Shown in pieces: positions 49,561 to 57,698 of a stretch of 64,000 nucleotides of DNA. The translations under genes were made by a program, and so were the position numbers. Below the pieces are notes generated by a model. It made no database searches, was not told where the DNA came from, and saw only the letters and a program-made list of their open reading frames with translations. The stretch is from Streptomyces caniscabiei (GTDB lineage Bacteria > Actinomycetota > Actinomycetes > Streptomycetales > Streptomycetaceae): NCBI RefSeq assembly GCF_014930365.1, contig NZ_JABXWI010000003.1, forward strand, positions 558,001 to 622,000, given 5' to 3'. Every line of letters begins with the position of its first letter. The stretch's first letter is position 1.

Positions 49561-50423
49561 TGCTGCTGCATGGAACCGATGCTCTGCAGGAGGCCGCGGC
49601 CGCCGGTCACGCCCTGCCCGGCTTCGTCACCTACAACCTGGAGACGGTCCAGGGCATCACGGCCGCCGCTGAGGCCGCCGGACGGCCGGTCGTCATCCAG
49701 GCGGGCTCCAGTCCCTTCAAGCACGCCGGGCGCGAGGCCCTGATGCGGCTGGCGCTGCACGCGGCCGGACACTCCGCCGCCCGCCTCGGTGTGCACCTCG
49801 ATCACAGCCGGGACCTGGAGGAGATCACCGGCTGTCTGGAGGCGGGCTACACCTCCGTCATGGTCGACGGCTCCCATCTGCCGTTCGCCGAGAACATCGC
49901 ATTGACGCAGGTGGCGGTCCGGCGGGCTCGTGACCACGGTGCCTGGGTGGAGGCCGAGCTCGGTGCCCTGCCGGGTGACGAGGACGTCTCCACCGACGCC
50001 GTCGCGCAGGCCGCTGCGATGACCGATCCGCAGCAGGCGGCCGAATTCGTGGCCGCGACGGGCGTGGACGCGCTCGCCGTCGCCGTCGGCAACGTCCACG
50101 GCTTCACCAAGCACCCGGTCCGCCTGGACCTGGAGCGGCTGGCCGCGATCCACGAGGCCGTACCGGTCCCGCTCGTCCTGCACGGCGCCAGCGGTCTGCC
50201 CGTCGAGGAGTTGCACGGCGCCCTCGCCCGAGGCGTCGCCAAGGTCAACGTCAACGCCGAACTGCGCCGCGCCTACCTGGAGGCCGTCCGCGTGACCCTC
50301 CCGTCCGCGCTGCCCGGCTCCGACGTCGTCTCCCTGTGGGCGGCGGGCCGCGACGCGGTCCGGGACGCGGCCCTGGAGGTCATCGGCCGCCTCAGCCCTC
50401 ACAGCGAGGGGGGAAACGCGTGA
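49560..50423 (+). CDS. Class II fructose/tagatose-bisphosphate aldolase family protein
   Basis: 287 residues of the zinc-dependent FbaA/GatY/KbaY family. Seen: LPGFVTYNLETVQGI, zinc-ligand region VHLDHSRD, MVDGSHLPF, EAELGALPGDED, and AVGNVHGF followed by VLHGASGLP. It is shorter than primary FbaA and more like the sugar-acid or hexitol aldolases. It is translationally coupled to the kinase, so it probably cleaves the phosphorylated product. Known tetronate pathways often use the unrelated class II aldolase/adducin fold at this step, so this pairing is slightly unusual. Confidence 0.88.
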   Translation: MLLHGTDALQEAAAAGHALPGFVTYNLETVQGITAAAEAAGRPVVIQAGSSPFKHAGREALMRLALHAAGHSAARLGVHLDHSRDLEEITGCLEAGYTSVMVDGSHLPFAENIALTQVAVRRARDHGAWVEAELGALPGDEDVSTDAVAQAAAMTDPQQAAEFVAATGVDALAVAVGNVHGFTKHPVRLDLERLAAIHEAVPVPLVLHGASGLPVEELHGALARGVAKVNVNAELRRAYLEAVRVTLPSALPGSDVVSLWAAGRDAVRDAALEVIGRLSPHSEGGNA

Positions 50424-50529
50424 CCTGAACTCAGTCCCGCTGCCCGAGCCGCACCACAGCGACGGACACACGATCGCCGTACGCCCCCGGCCGCGCGCGC
50501 TGCGCGCGTTTCGCACCGCTGCGTCTCGT

Positions 50530-50557
50530 GCTCGCGTGCCCTCCTCGGCACGCGAGC
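50530..50557. promoter_or_regulatory. 11-bp hairpin before the racemase-family gene
   Basis: GCTCGCGTGCC at 50530-50540 pairs with 50547-50557, 27 bp before the ATG at 50585. It could terminate the upstream transcript or limit access to the downstream gene. No T-run follows. Confidence 0.4.
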
Positions 50558-50584
50558 CGATACCTCACCCTGTTGGAGCCACGC

Positions 50585-51334
50585 ATGTCACCCACCGCCG
50601 CGATCGCCGTTCTGCATACCAGCCTGCTGTTCGTCAACCCCGATTCGGTCATCAACGAGTACCTCGACGAACTCGCGCCGGACGCCAGGGTCCTGCACTT
50701 CGTCGACAGCGACGTGCTCGCAGCCGTGGTGCGCGACGGTGAGGTCTCACCTGCCAGCACCCAGCGCATGGTGCACCTGGCCCAGGCGGCGGAGGCCGCG
50801 GGCGCCGACGTCATCTTCTCCGCCTGCTCCTCGGTCGGTCCGGCCATCGACGTGGCCCGCCGCCTGGTCTCCGTCCCGATCGTCAAGATCGACGACGCGA
50901 TGACCGCGTCAGCGGTCGAGACCGCGGACGCCGTCGGCGTCCTGGCCACGGTCCCCACGACGCTGCCGCCGACCCGTTCCCTCGTCGAGGAGAAGGCCCG
51001 GGCGGCCGGTCGCGACATCACCGTCCAGGAGCAGCTCTGCGAGGGCGCCTTCTCGGTGCTGATGTCCGGTGACCGCGACCGCCACGACGCGATGGTGCTG
51101 CACGGGGCACGGGCGCTGGCCACCGAGGTGGACGTGATCGTGCTGGCCCAGGCATCCATGGCACGGCTGGCTCCCGCGATCGCCGAAGCCGTCGGCAAGC
51201 CCGTGCTCTCCAGCCCGCGCAGCGGAGCGGAGAACGCGGTGCATGTGCTGAACGAGCAGACGGCTGAACCTGTCCGTGCCGCGGTCAGGGCCTTCGAGAC
51301 CGTGGAAGGGCAGGGAGGCTGCGGAGCCAGATAA
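50585..51334 (+). CDS. Aspartate/glutamate racemase family protein
   Basis: 249 residues of the Asp/Glu/hydantoin racemase superfamily. The first catalytic Cys region is clear (VIFSACSSVGPA), but the second Cys expected near the C-terminus is not evident: the block reads VIVLAQASMARL. One-Cys members include decarboxylases and isomerases, so racemase activity should not be assumed. Start at 50585 (MSPTAAIAVLHTS) has a TTGGAG site; upstream codons in frame have no homology. It sits in a catabolic gene set with the same orientation on both sides. Confidence 0.82.
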   Translation: MSPTAAIAVLHTSLLFVNPDSVINEYLDELAPDARVLHFVDSDVLAAVVRDGEVSPASTQRMVHLAQAAEAAGADVIFSACSSVGPAIDVARRLVSVPIVKIDDAMTASAVETADAVGVLATVPTTLPPTRSLVEEKARAAGRDITVQEQLCEGAFSVLMSGDRDRHDAMVLHGARALATEVDVIVLAQASMARLAPAIAEAVGKPVLSSPRSGAENAVHVLNEQTAEPVRAAVRAFETVEGQGGCGAR

Positions 51335-51616
51335 TGGCACCGCGTCACTGCGGTCCGGCTGTGACGGCGCGGTCCACGGTGCTGCGCTCTTTGCGGTCCG
51401 TGGCGTCGTGGCCGACCGGGCGACCTCCGCCAGACCTCTTTCCTTGCGGTTGGCCGCCTGGTCGGCCTGCTCCGGGACCACCGCCCAGATTTTCCCTTTA
51501 CACAGGTGAGTACGGTCGGCTCGGACCGGGAGTACGCCTTGCCCCCTGCGACAGCCCGAAGAACCAGGTCGTCGACCACTGCCCTTGGCCGTCCCGGCCG
51601 GAACACAGGAGCCAGC

Positions 51617-52408
51617 ATGCCGAGGTTCGCAGCGAACCTGTCCATGATGTACACCGAGCACGATTTCCTCGACCGCTTCGCCGCGGCCTCGGCCGACGGC
51701 TTCCAGGCCGTCGAGTACCTCTTTCCTTATGCGTACGACGCCGCCGAGCTGCGTCGTCGGCTCGACGACCACGGCCTGGGGCAGGTGCTCTTCAACGCAC
51801 CTCCCGGGGCGTGGGAGTCCGGAGAGCGCGGGATGGCGGCACTGCCCGGACGCGAGGCGGAGGTGCGTTCCGGGGTCGACCGGGCGCTGGAGTACGCAGC
51901 GGCGTTGGGCTGCCCGCGGGTGCACCTCATGGCCGGACTGGTCCGGCCTGACGCGACACCGGCCGAGCGGGCCAAGCACCGCGACACCTACCTGACCAAC
52001 CTGGCCTGGGCCGCGGAACGGGCCGTCGCGGCGGGCGTCGACATCCTGATCGAGCCGATCAACGGCCGCGACATGCCCGGCTACTTCCTGAGTACCCAGG
52101 CCGAGGCCCACGCCGTGGTGCAGGAGGTGGGAGCCTCGCATCTCAAGGTGCAGCTCGACCTCTACCACTGCCAGATCGTCGAGGGCGACCTCACCGCGAC
52201 CCTGCGCCGCGACCTGCCGACCGGCCGGGTCGGTCATCTGCAGATCGCGGGCGTGCCCGACCGGGGCGAGCCCGACCGTGGTGAGATCAACATCCGCCAC
52301 CTGCTCGACATGGTCGACGAGCTGGGCTTCGACGGCTGGATCGGCTGCGAGTACCGCCCCCGCGCCGGCACGAGTGAAGGTCTCCGTTGGCTCAGTAGGT
52401 ATCTTTGA
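51617..52408 (+). CDS. Hydroxypyruvate isomerase family protein (Hyi/OtnI)
   Basis: 263 residues of the xylose-isomerase-like TIM barrel family. Seen: [43 protein letters not shown] (metal-binding Glu), and [14 protein letters not shown]. This matches Hyi and the OtnI 2-oxo-tetronate isomerases. The ATG at 51617 has an ACAGGAG site. Together with the upstream kinase it supports a tetronate-type sugar-acid pathway. A 282-bp gap of unclear content separates it from the racemase-family gene. Confidence 0.9.
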   Translation: MPRFAANLSMMYTEHDFLDRFAAASADGFQAVEYLFPYAYDAAELRRRLDDHGLGQVLFNAPPGAWESGERGMAALPGREAEVRSGVDRALEYAAALGCPRVHLMAGLVRPDATPAERAKHRDTYLTNLAWAAERAVAAGVDILIEPINGRDMPGYFLSTQAEAHAVVQEVGASHLKVQLDLYHCQIVEGDLTATLRRDLPTGRVGHLQIAGVPDRGEPDRGEINIRHLLDMVDELGFDGWIGCEYRPRAGTSEGLRWLSRYL

Positions 52409-52568
52409 TCCCCCGGCGTTGTTGATCACGTGCTCTGGATGTCGACTCCGGCAGCGGTGACCTCGCAAGGCTCCTGGCTCGACTCACGGATGGCCAGCTC
52501 GTGAGCAGCCGTGTCAGACACGTGGATGCGTCCCTCGCCACGGGATCAAGCCTGAGCTTGAGGCGCCG

Positions 52569-53249
52569 TCAGGCGCCGCCCACACCGCGTTGTTCACCGG
52601 TCCGGTACGGGCCGGTCAGACCGCGTGCTTCCCACGCGGCGACGTCCTCGTGGAGCTCGGTCTTGTGGATCAACTCCCGCGCGATCGCATCCTCGCTGAC
52701 CGTGTCGACGAGCGGATCGCCGTCGAAGTGGATCTGGTGCGTCAGCATGTGATGGTCTTCATGTGTGACGTAGGCGTGGATGTGCCTCGCGCGCGAGTTG
52801 GCCCGTCCCAGCATGTGCAGGAGGTCGTCGAGCAGGCTGCCCGGCACCGCCGCGGGCTCCACCCCCGGCACGACGGTCCGGTACTCGTAGCGGCCCTCGG
52901 CATCCGCGACGATCTTGCCGCGCAGGTGGTGTTTCGGCAGGTCGAAGTCGACGACGTCGAGGCCCTCCAGGGGTCCCGCCTGCTCGGGCGTCAGACCCGC
53001 GTACCGGCCGTCGGCGGTGGTCTGCCAGAGATCGATCACCGCGCCGGGCAGCGGCTTGCCCGCGGTGGAGCGTACGACGCCGGAGACGAACAGGGTGTCG
53101 CCGGGCTCGTCGGGCGCCATCGGCAGCACGCCGGGGTTGTCGATCTCCGGCGCCCCGGGCACGTAGGCGGGTCCGGTCGCCATCCAGGTGGAGGCGCCAG
53201 CAGGAAGATCTTCGAACACGACGTGGGTGTGGGTCATGGGGCGGGTCAT
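52569..53249 (-). CDS. Intradiol ring-cleavage dioxygenase family protein
   Basis: 226 residues of the catechol/hydroxyquinol dioxygenase C-terminal fold. Fe(III)-ligand signatures seen: first Tyr in LWQTTADGRYAGL, second Tyr region LRGKIVADAEGRYEYRT, and the two His ligands in ARHIHAYVTH. Start at 53249 gives an ATGA overlap with the upstream gene's stop; a second in-frame ATG is at 53237. The N-terminal linker domain of true catechol 1,2-dioxygenases is short here. It is the last gene of the operon starting at 55357. Confidence 0.88.
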   Translation of the reverse strand: MTRPMTHTHVVFEDLPAGASTWMATGPAYVPGAPEIDNPGVLPMAPDEPGDTLFVSGVVRSTAGKPLPGAVIDLWQTTADGRYAGLTPEQAGPLEGLDVVDFDLPKHHLRGKIVADAEGRYEYRTVVPGVEPAAVPGSLLDDLLHMLGRANSRARHIHAYVTHEDHHMLTHQIHFDGDPLVDTVSEDAIARELIHKTELHEDVAAWEARGLTGPYRTGEQRGVGGA

Positions 53250-53911
53250 CCTCGTGTGTTCCAGACGAGGGGGGCTTTGCGGATCCAGGTGTCGTCCTCG
53301 ATCGTCTGGACGAGGAACTGGGCGAGGTCGGCGCGGTTGATCCGTGCGCCGGGCTTTTCGGTGCCGGCCTCGGCTGCCCGTACGGGACCACTCAGGGGCT
53401 TGTCGGTGAGGGCGACGGCACGGGCCAGGGTCCAGTCGATGCCGGACGAGGCGCGGACGACCTGGTCGAGGCCGGTGTGGTCCTCGAAGCCTGCCTTGAT
53501 GTTCGACAGCTTGATGAACGCCTTGACCAGCGGGTTGAGCCGGGCCCAGTCGTCGCCGGCGCCCTGCGTGGACGTCAGCACGATGCGGGGTATTTCCTGT
53601 TCGCCCATGACGGTGAGCGTGTTGCGGGCGGCGTCGGTCATGAGCATCGGCGGGCTGACCGGCTTGGCCCATGGGTTGTCGGAGGCGCGGGCGTTGGCCA
53701 GCGCGCTGATCACCGCCTCGGTGCCTTCGGCGGCCCGGCGGATGTCGTCGATGTTCGCTGGGGTGCCCTGGATCAGCTCGACACCGGCCGGTGCCTGCAC
53801 TTTGTCGGGGTTGCGGACGAGGGCGCGGACGTGGTGGCCGCGCCGGGCCGCGTGCTCCAGGACGTGGGCGCCGGTGCGGCCGCTGCCGCCGAGGATCAGG
53901 AGGTTACTCAT
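53246..53911 (-). CDS. NAD(P)H-binding oxidoreductase (atypical SDR)
   Basis: 221 residues of the NAD(P)H-binding/NmrA-like group. Rossmann motif LLILGGSGRTGAHVLEHAARRG at the N-terminus, ending VWNTRG. No YxxxK catalytic pair is obvious, as is usual for this group. The ATG at 53911 has a GAAAGGCG site. These proteins are often quinone or flavin reductases or redox sensors. Its neighbours (azoreductase, dioxygenase, HxlR) point to quinone or aromatic stress. Confidence 0.85.
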   Translation of the reverse strand: MSNLLILGGSGRTGAHVLEHAARRGHHVRALVRNPDKVQAPAGVELIQGTPANIDDIRRAAEGTEAVISALANARASDNPWAKPVSPPMLMTDAARNTLTVMGEQEIPRIVLTSTQGAGDDWARLNPLVKAFIKLSNIKAGFEDHTGLDQVVRASSGIDWTLARAVALTDKPLSGPVRAAEAGTEKPGARINRADLAQFLVQTIEDDTWIRKAPLVWNTRG

Positions 53912-53947
53912 GGTGATCAAACGCCTTTCGGGCAGTTCAGGGGTGGA

Positions 53948-54588
53948 TCAGGCGGCTGGCCGGCCGGTCAGGGCAGAGCCCGGGCGGCGGGCCTCGTCGT
54001 GCGCCTTGGTCATGGACGCCTCGTGCATCGGCAGCAGCGGGGCCATCATCGGCACGTACGGGCCATGGTCAGTTCGGGCAGGACCGTCGTCAGGTCGAGG
54101 CCGAGGTTGGTCGGGTGGCCCAGGACGGTTTCCAGCGGCGACACCAGGTGGTCCATGTCGTGCTTGGGGGCGCCGGGGCCGTAGCCGCCGCGTGCGGAGA
54201 TCACCGTGGCGGGGCGGCCGAGGGTGGGAGGCGGTCCGTCGAAGCTCAGGGTGCGCCCGGCGACCATGATCTGGTCCAGCCATGCCTTGAACACGGACGG
54301 CATCGTGAGGTTGTACATCGGCACGGTGAACAGGTGGGCGTCGGCGCCGAGGAACTCGTCGATCAGCTCGTCCTGGACCGCCGCCGCCTTCGCCTGCTCG
54401 GGGGTGTGCTCGGCGGGGTCGGTGGTGCGGGCGGTGATGCCCGCCGCGCTGAGGTGCGAGGCGGGGGAGACGGCCAGGTCGCGGTGGACGACCGCGCCCT
54501 TCCACTCGTCACGGAAGGACCGGGCGACCTGACGGGAGACGGATGCCTCACCGAGCGAGGAGGCGTCGATGTGCAGCAGGTAGGACAT
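53948..54588 (-). pseudogene. FMN-dependent NADH-azoreductase/quinone reductase with C-terminal frameshift
   Basis: The first 175 residues are a normal AcpD/AzoR-type flavodoxin-fold protein (LLHIDASSLGEASVSRQVA, TVPMYNLTMPSVFKAWLDQI, SARGGYG). Near 54058 the frame runs into MARTCR and stops at 54046, while the next frame continues with PYVPMMAPLLPMHEASM and stops at 53948 with an ordinary family tail. One missing C in a CCC run would explain it. This is either a real frameshift or a sequence error; the truncated protein would still hold the FMN-binding core. Confidence 0.8.
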
Positions 54589-54643
54589 GGAGAAGTCAGC
54601 CTTTCAAAACGATCAAGGGTGGGTCGGGGAGTGACCGGTGGGG

Positions 54644-55357
54644 TCAGTTGCGGGCCGGTACGGCGCAGCCGTCGGGGCCGCAGACCGGGGCGTCGCCGTC
54701 GGTGCCGAGGGTCAGCGGGTGGGACTCGTCCCAGGCCGTGCGCAGCACGTCGAGAAGGCCGTCGCTGTCCTGGGCCCCGGGGATGCCGTACCTGCCGTCG
54801 ACGACGATGAAGGGCGCGCCGGTGGCGCCCAGGCGCTGGGCACGGGCGGCATCGTCGCGGACCTGCCGCTGGTAGCGGTGCTCGGTGAGCGCCTGGTGGG
54901 TGCCCTCGCGGTCCAGAGCGATCTCCTGGCCCAGGTCGAGCAGGTCGTCCATGCTGAAGACGGGGCGGGCCCGGCCGAAGTAGGCGCGGAAGATCGCGTC
55001 CCAGGCTTCGCGGTTCTTGCCCTCGGCGGAGGCGTGGGCGAGGAACTCGTGCGCCAGGTCGGTGTTGCCGACCAGGTTGTCCAGCACCTTGTAGGGGGTG
55101 AGCCCCTCGGCCTCGGCCAGCGCCTCGATCCGACGCGTGGACGCCTCGGCCCGGGAGCCGCCCATGCCGTGCCGGCGCAGCAGCGCGTCACGGACGCTGA
55201 ACGTCTCACCCACGGGGAAGGAGCTGCTCAGCGGGAACGAGTGGTGGACGACCTCCACCTCGTCGCCGTGCTCGAACCGCTCCACGGCCCGGTCCAGACG
55301 GTGGCTGCCCAGTCCGCACCAGGGGCAGGTGACCTCGGCCCAGATCTCGATCTTCAT
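54644..55357 (-). CDS. DsbA family oxidoreductase (FrnE-like)
   Basis: 237 residues with a thioredoxin-fold CPWC active site near residue 11 (AEVTCPWCGLG), the long helical insertion of FrnE proteins, and the cis-Pro region GATGAPFIVVDGRYGIPGAQ. There is no signal peptide, so it is cytoplasmic. A C-terminal Cys pair (VCGPDGC) is an extra. FrnE-type proteins are linked to oxidative stress and polyketide clusters. First gene of the minus-strand operon; the divergent HxlR gene lies 121 bp away. Confidence 0.9.
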   Translation of the reverse strand: MKIEIWAEVTCPWCGLGSHRLDRAVERFEHGDEVEVVHHSFPLSSSFPVGETFSVRDALLRRHGMGGSRAEASTRRIEALAEAEGLTPYKVLDNLVGNTDLAHEFLAHASAEGKNREAWDAIFRAYFGRARPVFSMDDLLDLGQEIALDREGTHQALTEHRYQRQVRDDAARAQRLGATGAPFIVVDGRYGIPGAQDSDGLLDVLRTAWDESHPLTLGTDGDAPVCGPDGCAVPARN

Positions 55358-55390
55358 GACGCGCGCCTCCCGTGCCTGCTCTGTGATTCC

Positions 55391-55405
55391 TACTTTTTGT
55401 TCGTA
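55391..55405. promoter_or_regulatory. Candidate HxlR operator in the divergent promoter
   Basis: TACTTTTTGTTCGTA, an AT-rich TAC...GTA palindrome, lies between the FrnE-like and HxlR genes. It resembles the boxes bound by quinone-sensing HxlR proteins such as YodB. It is 34 bp from the FrnE-like start codon, so it could overlap its promoter. Confidence 0.55.
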
Positions 55406-55478
55406 GCGCCATGATGAGCCAGTATGGAAGTCGACACAAAAGGCACATCGGTGTTCGTGCCGGAGAGGAATGTGCGTC

Positions 55479-55889
55479 ATGGAGGTCACCGGCAGTTCGG
55501 GCGGCGCGGCGGCGGTGGGGCCCTGCGCCCGCATCCCCGCCGAGCACATGGCCTTCATCCGGCAGGTCCTCGACCGCGTCGGCGACAAGTGGAGCCTGCT
55601 GCTCATCGCGGTCGTGGAGTCCGGCCCGCTGCGCTACACCGACCTGCAGCGCCAGGTCCCCGGAATCTCCCAGCGGATGCTCACCCTCACGCTCCGCCAG
55701 CTCCACGAGGACGGGCTGATCACCCGCACCGCATACGCGGAGGTTCCACCGCGCGTCGAGTACGCCCTCACCCCGCTGGGCCGCGGCCTCCACGAGATCG
55801 TGACATCCCTGATCGGCTGGGCCGCCGACCACCACGACGAGATCCGCGAACACCGGGCCCGCGCCGCGGCACCAGCAGCCCGGTCCTGA
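55479..55889 (+). CDS. HxlR family transcriptional regulator
   Basis: 136 residues, winged helix of the HxlR/YodB/QorR group: VGDKWSLLLIAVVESGPLRYTDLQRQVPGISQRMLT, then LRQLHEDGLITR. The Cys at about position 16 (GPCARI) lies just before the DNA-binding domain, where quinone-sensing members carry their reactive Cys. Start at 55479 has a GAGAGGA site; an ATG at 55470 is also possible. It is divergent from the FrnE-like/azoreductase/dioxygenase operon, which it probably represses. Confidence 0.9.
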   Translation: MEVTGSSGGAAAVGPCARIPAEHMAFIRQVLDRVGDKWSLLLIAVVESGPLRYTDLQRQVPGISQRMLTLTLRQLHEDGLITRTAYAEVPPRVEYALTPLGRGLHEIVTSLIGWAADHHDEIREHRARAAAPAARS

Positions 55890-55925
55890 CCGCAGGATCA
55901 GCGACCGGCTGTCGGCGCCGGATGC

Positions 55926-56435
55926 AGCGCGGATGCCCGACGCATCGTCGAGGAGGCATCAGGCAAGGCGGCAGAGCTTGCGCGGCGTGTCGGTGTGACG
56001 CCTTGCCTGGCAACGGTGCTGGTGGGTGAAGATCCGGCTTCGGTGACGTACGGATGAAGCGGGCGCGTTGTGCGAAGGCGGGCATCGAGTCTCGGCTTGT
56101 CAGCCTGCCGGTGCACGGCATCTCGCTGCAGCACCCCGTAGGCCCTCACCTCGATGAGCGGGCGGCGTTCGAAGCCATCGCGCTGGAAGAGGGACGTCGT
56201 CGCAGTCACGATGAGCCCCTTCGGGGCGATGAGCTTCGGACTGCCTGGCTTCGCTTCGTGCACCCCGGACGGGATCATGCGGCTCCTGGACGAGTACGAC
56301 GTCGATCTTGCAGGTCAGCATGCCGTTGTGCCACTCCCGTACGACTGATGTGGCCGCGACCGTGCGGGAAGCGGATGTTGTCGTGGCGGCTGTGGGAGGC
56401 CTCGGCCTGTTCGCGGGGAAGACGTCGAGCCGGAC
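55926..56435 (+). pseudogene. folD: folD (methylenetetrahydrofolate dehydrogenase/cyclohydrolase), decayed
   Basis: Collinear FolD pieces lie in several frames: VTPCLATVLVGEDPASVTY ending in a stop near 56058, MKRARCAKAGIESRLVSLPV from 56054, LQHPVGPHLDERAAFEAIA, MSPFGAMSFGLPGFASCTP, then IMRLLDEYDVDLAGQHAVV, and finally CHSRTTDVAATVREADVVV. The segment between HAVV and CHSRT (the GRSxxVGxP cofactor site in FolD) is deleted. At least three frameshifts are needed, so the gene is dead. Confidence 0.85.
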
Positions 56436-56837
56436 CTGCAGGTGTCCCTGGCCTCCCCTCGGCGAACGGTCGAGGGAATCCGCTCGTCGCGGAGGCCGAG
56501 TCGGGCGCCGGGCGTCTTCGGCAACGCACAGGCCGCCGTTGACAGAACAAGCACCCCAAGCCGCCGGCCTGGGGTCTCATCGTGGAGCGGGGGATGAGAC
56601 CCGGCGTCCGAGCCTTGGCAGCGGGGACTGGCCGGAAGGCACCGCTGCGGGAGCATACGGCGGAGGTTTCGGCATCCCCTCGTTCAACGGGCCGTGAGTG
56701 TCGCCTCCCAGTCCCACGCTTGACACAACGTCCGAAGATCGTGCCCGCAGCGGACAGATCCCGTCTGGGTTCGGTGCGGGGCGTCGGAGACACTCGATGG
56801 GCGGCAACAGGCGCACGGTCCACGCCGCCGTGCGGGC
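56436..56837. other. About 400 bp without a recognisable gene
   Basis: No supported ORF. It holds one hairpin: GGGTCTCATC at 56572-56581 pairs with 56593-56602. No known riboswitch or RNA family could be assigned. Confidence 0.5.
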
Positions 56838-57090
56838 CCGTCCGAATCATGCCCAGGCAAGGTCGAACCGGTGCTTGCCGAGATCGCCCGTCAGGTCGCG
56901 ATCGGTGATCGGCACGACGTCACCACCATGGCGGCGGAGGCCGGACAGCACCGCGAGGCCCTCGCCCGCCCGCCGGTGCGTGGCCTGACTCGCTCAGGAG
57001 ACGTGCCTGTTGCCCGCCGAGAGGCTCTCCGGTCTGCTGCACGTCGAGACCGTGGCGGGCAGCCGTCAGGCCCTGGCCCTGGATGGGTGA
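56838..57090 (+). pseudogene. Remnant of an aspartase/fumarase-type lyase
   Basis: Reads SESCPGKVEPVLAEIARQVA then HDVTTMAAEAGQ, which aligns with the MPGKVNPVIPEVVNQVA and NDVTITMAAEAGQ blocks of the intact aspA at 46676. After an internal deletion and a frame change, LLPAERLSGLLHVETVAG at 57007 corresponds to the C-terminal LLPAGTLAQLLRPETVAG. Only about 80 codons of the roughly 460 remain. Confidence 0.8.
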
Positions 57091-57171
57091 TGGGCCTGAT
57101 CTGACTCGACCCGGTGACACCTGGTACGTCCGCACCCGATTGCACCGTTCCCAGAACCAGTGGAGAAGAGC

Positions 57172-57525
57172 ATGTCGCTACTGAAGACCATCGATCCCAA
57201 CCCCTCTTTCGCACCTCAGGAGTCCGGCCCGCTGCCGGAACGCCTGATTTCCGGCGACCCGACCTACAAGACCTGGGCCCAGGACGCCGCCCGCGGGGAA
57301 ACGATCAAAACGGGTGTCTGGGAAGCAACGCCCGGCCAGACGCGCTCGATCAAGGGCGAGCTCTTCGAGTTCTGCCACATCCTTTCCGGCGTCATCGAAC
57401 TCACGCCGGAAGGCGGCGAGCCGGTGGTCTACAAGGCAGGCGACAGCTTTGTCATGAAGCCGGGCTACGTCGGTGTCTGGAAGACCATCGAAACCGTGCG
57501 CAAGATCTACGTGACCGTTTCATAA
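57172..57525 (+). CDS. Cupin domain protein
   Basis: 117 residues of the DUF861/EutQ-like cupin group: the first cupin strand region GELFEFCHILSGVIEL and second motif YKAGDSFVMKPGYVGVW. It starts MSLLKTIDPNPSF after a GGAGAAGAG site and is followed by a perfect 15-bp hairpin. Codon use is less strongly G/C-ending than the flanking genes (for example AAAACG, TCTTTC), hinting at acquisition from outside the genus. No enzyme function can be named. Confidence 0.85.
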   Translation: MSLLKTIDPNPSFAPQESGPLPERLISGDPTYKTWAQDAARGETIKTGVWEATPGQTRSIKGELFEFCHILSGVIELTPEGGEPVVYKAGDSFVMKPGYVGVWKTIETVRKIYVTVS

Positions 57526-57552
57526 ACCCAGCTCAGCGAAGCGGTACGGGGC

Positions 57553-57585
57553 GATGGGACCGGGCGGCTGCCGCCCGGTCCCATC
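57553..57585. terminator. 15-bp perfect hairpin after the cupin gene
   Basis: GATGGGACCGGGCGG pairs with 57571-57585 around a 3-nt loop, 27 bp after the cupin stop. Confidence 0.85.
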
Positions 57586-57635
57586 CATACTGCTCGGCGT
57601 CCGGGTCCGGCCAGGTGCCGCACATCGGAGAGAGA

Positions 57636-57698
57636 AAGGCGAGTAGCACGCGCCCCGGCCGGTAGGAGTCACCGGCCGGGGCGCGTGCTACTCGCCTT
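57636..57698. terminator. 28-bp perfect inverted repeat, bidirectional terminator
   Basis: Arms 57636-57663 and 57671-57698 are perfectly complementary around 7 nt. The right arm reaches the first base of the stop codon of the minus-strand dehydrogenase (57698-57700). It lies between convergent genes and can serve both. Confidence 0.85.

Noticed and set aside
56560..56690. Possible T-box or other riboswitch around GGCACCGC and the nearby hairpin
   Set aside because: The essential T-box sequence and stem I elements are not present, and no intact gene follows.
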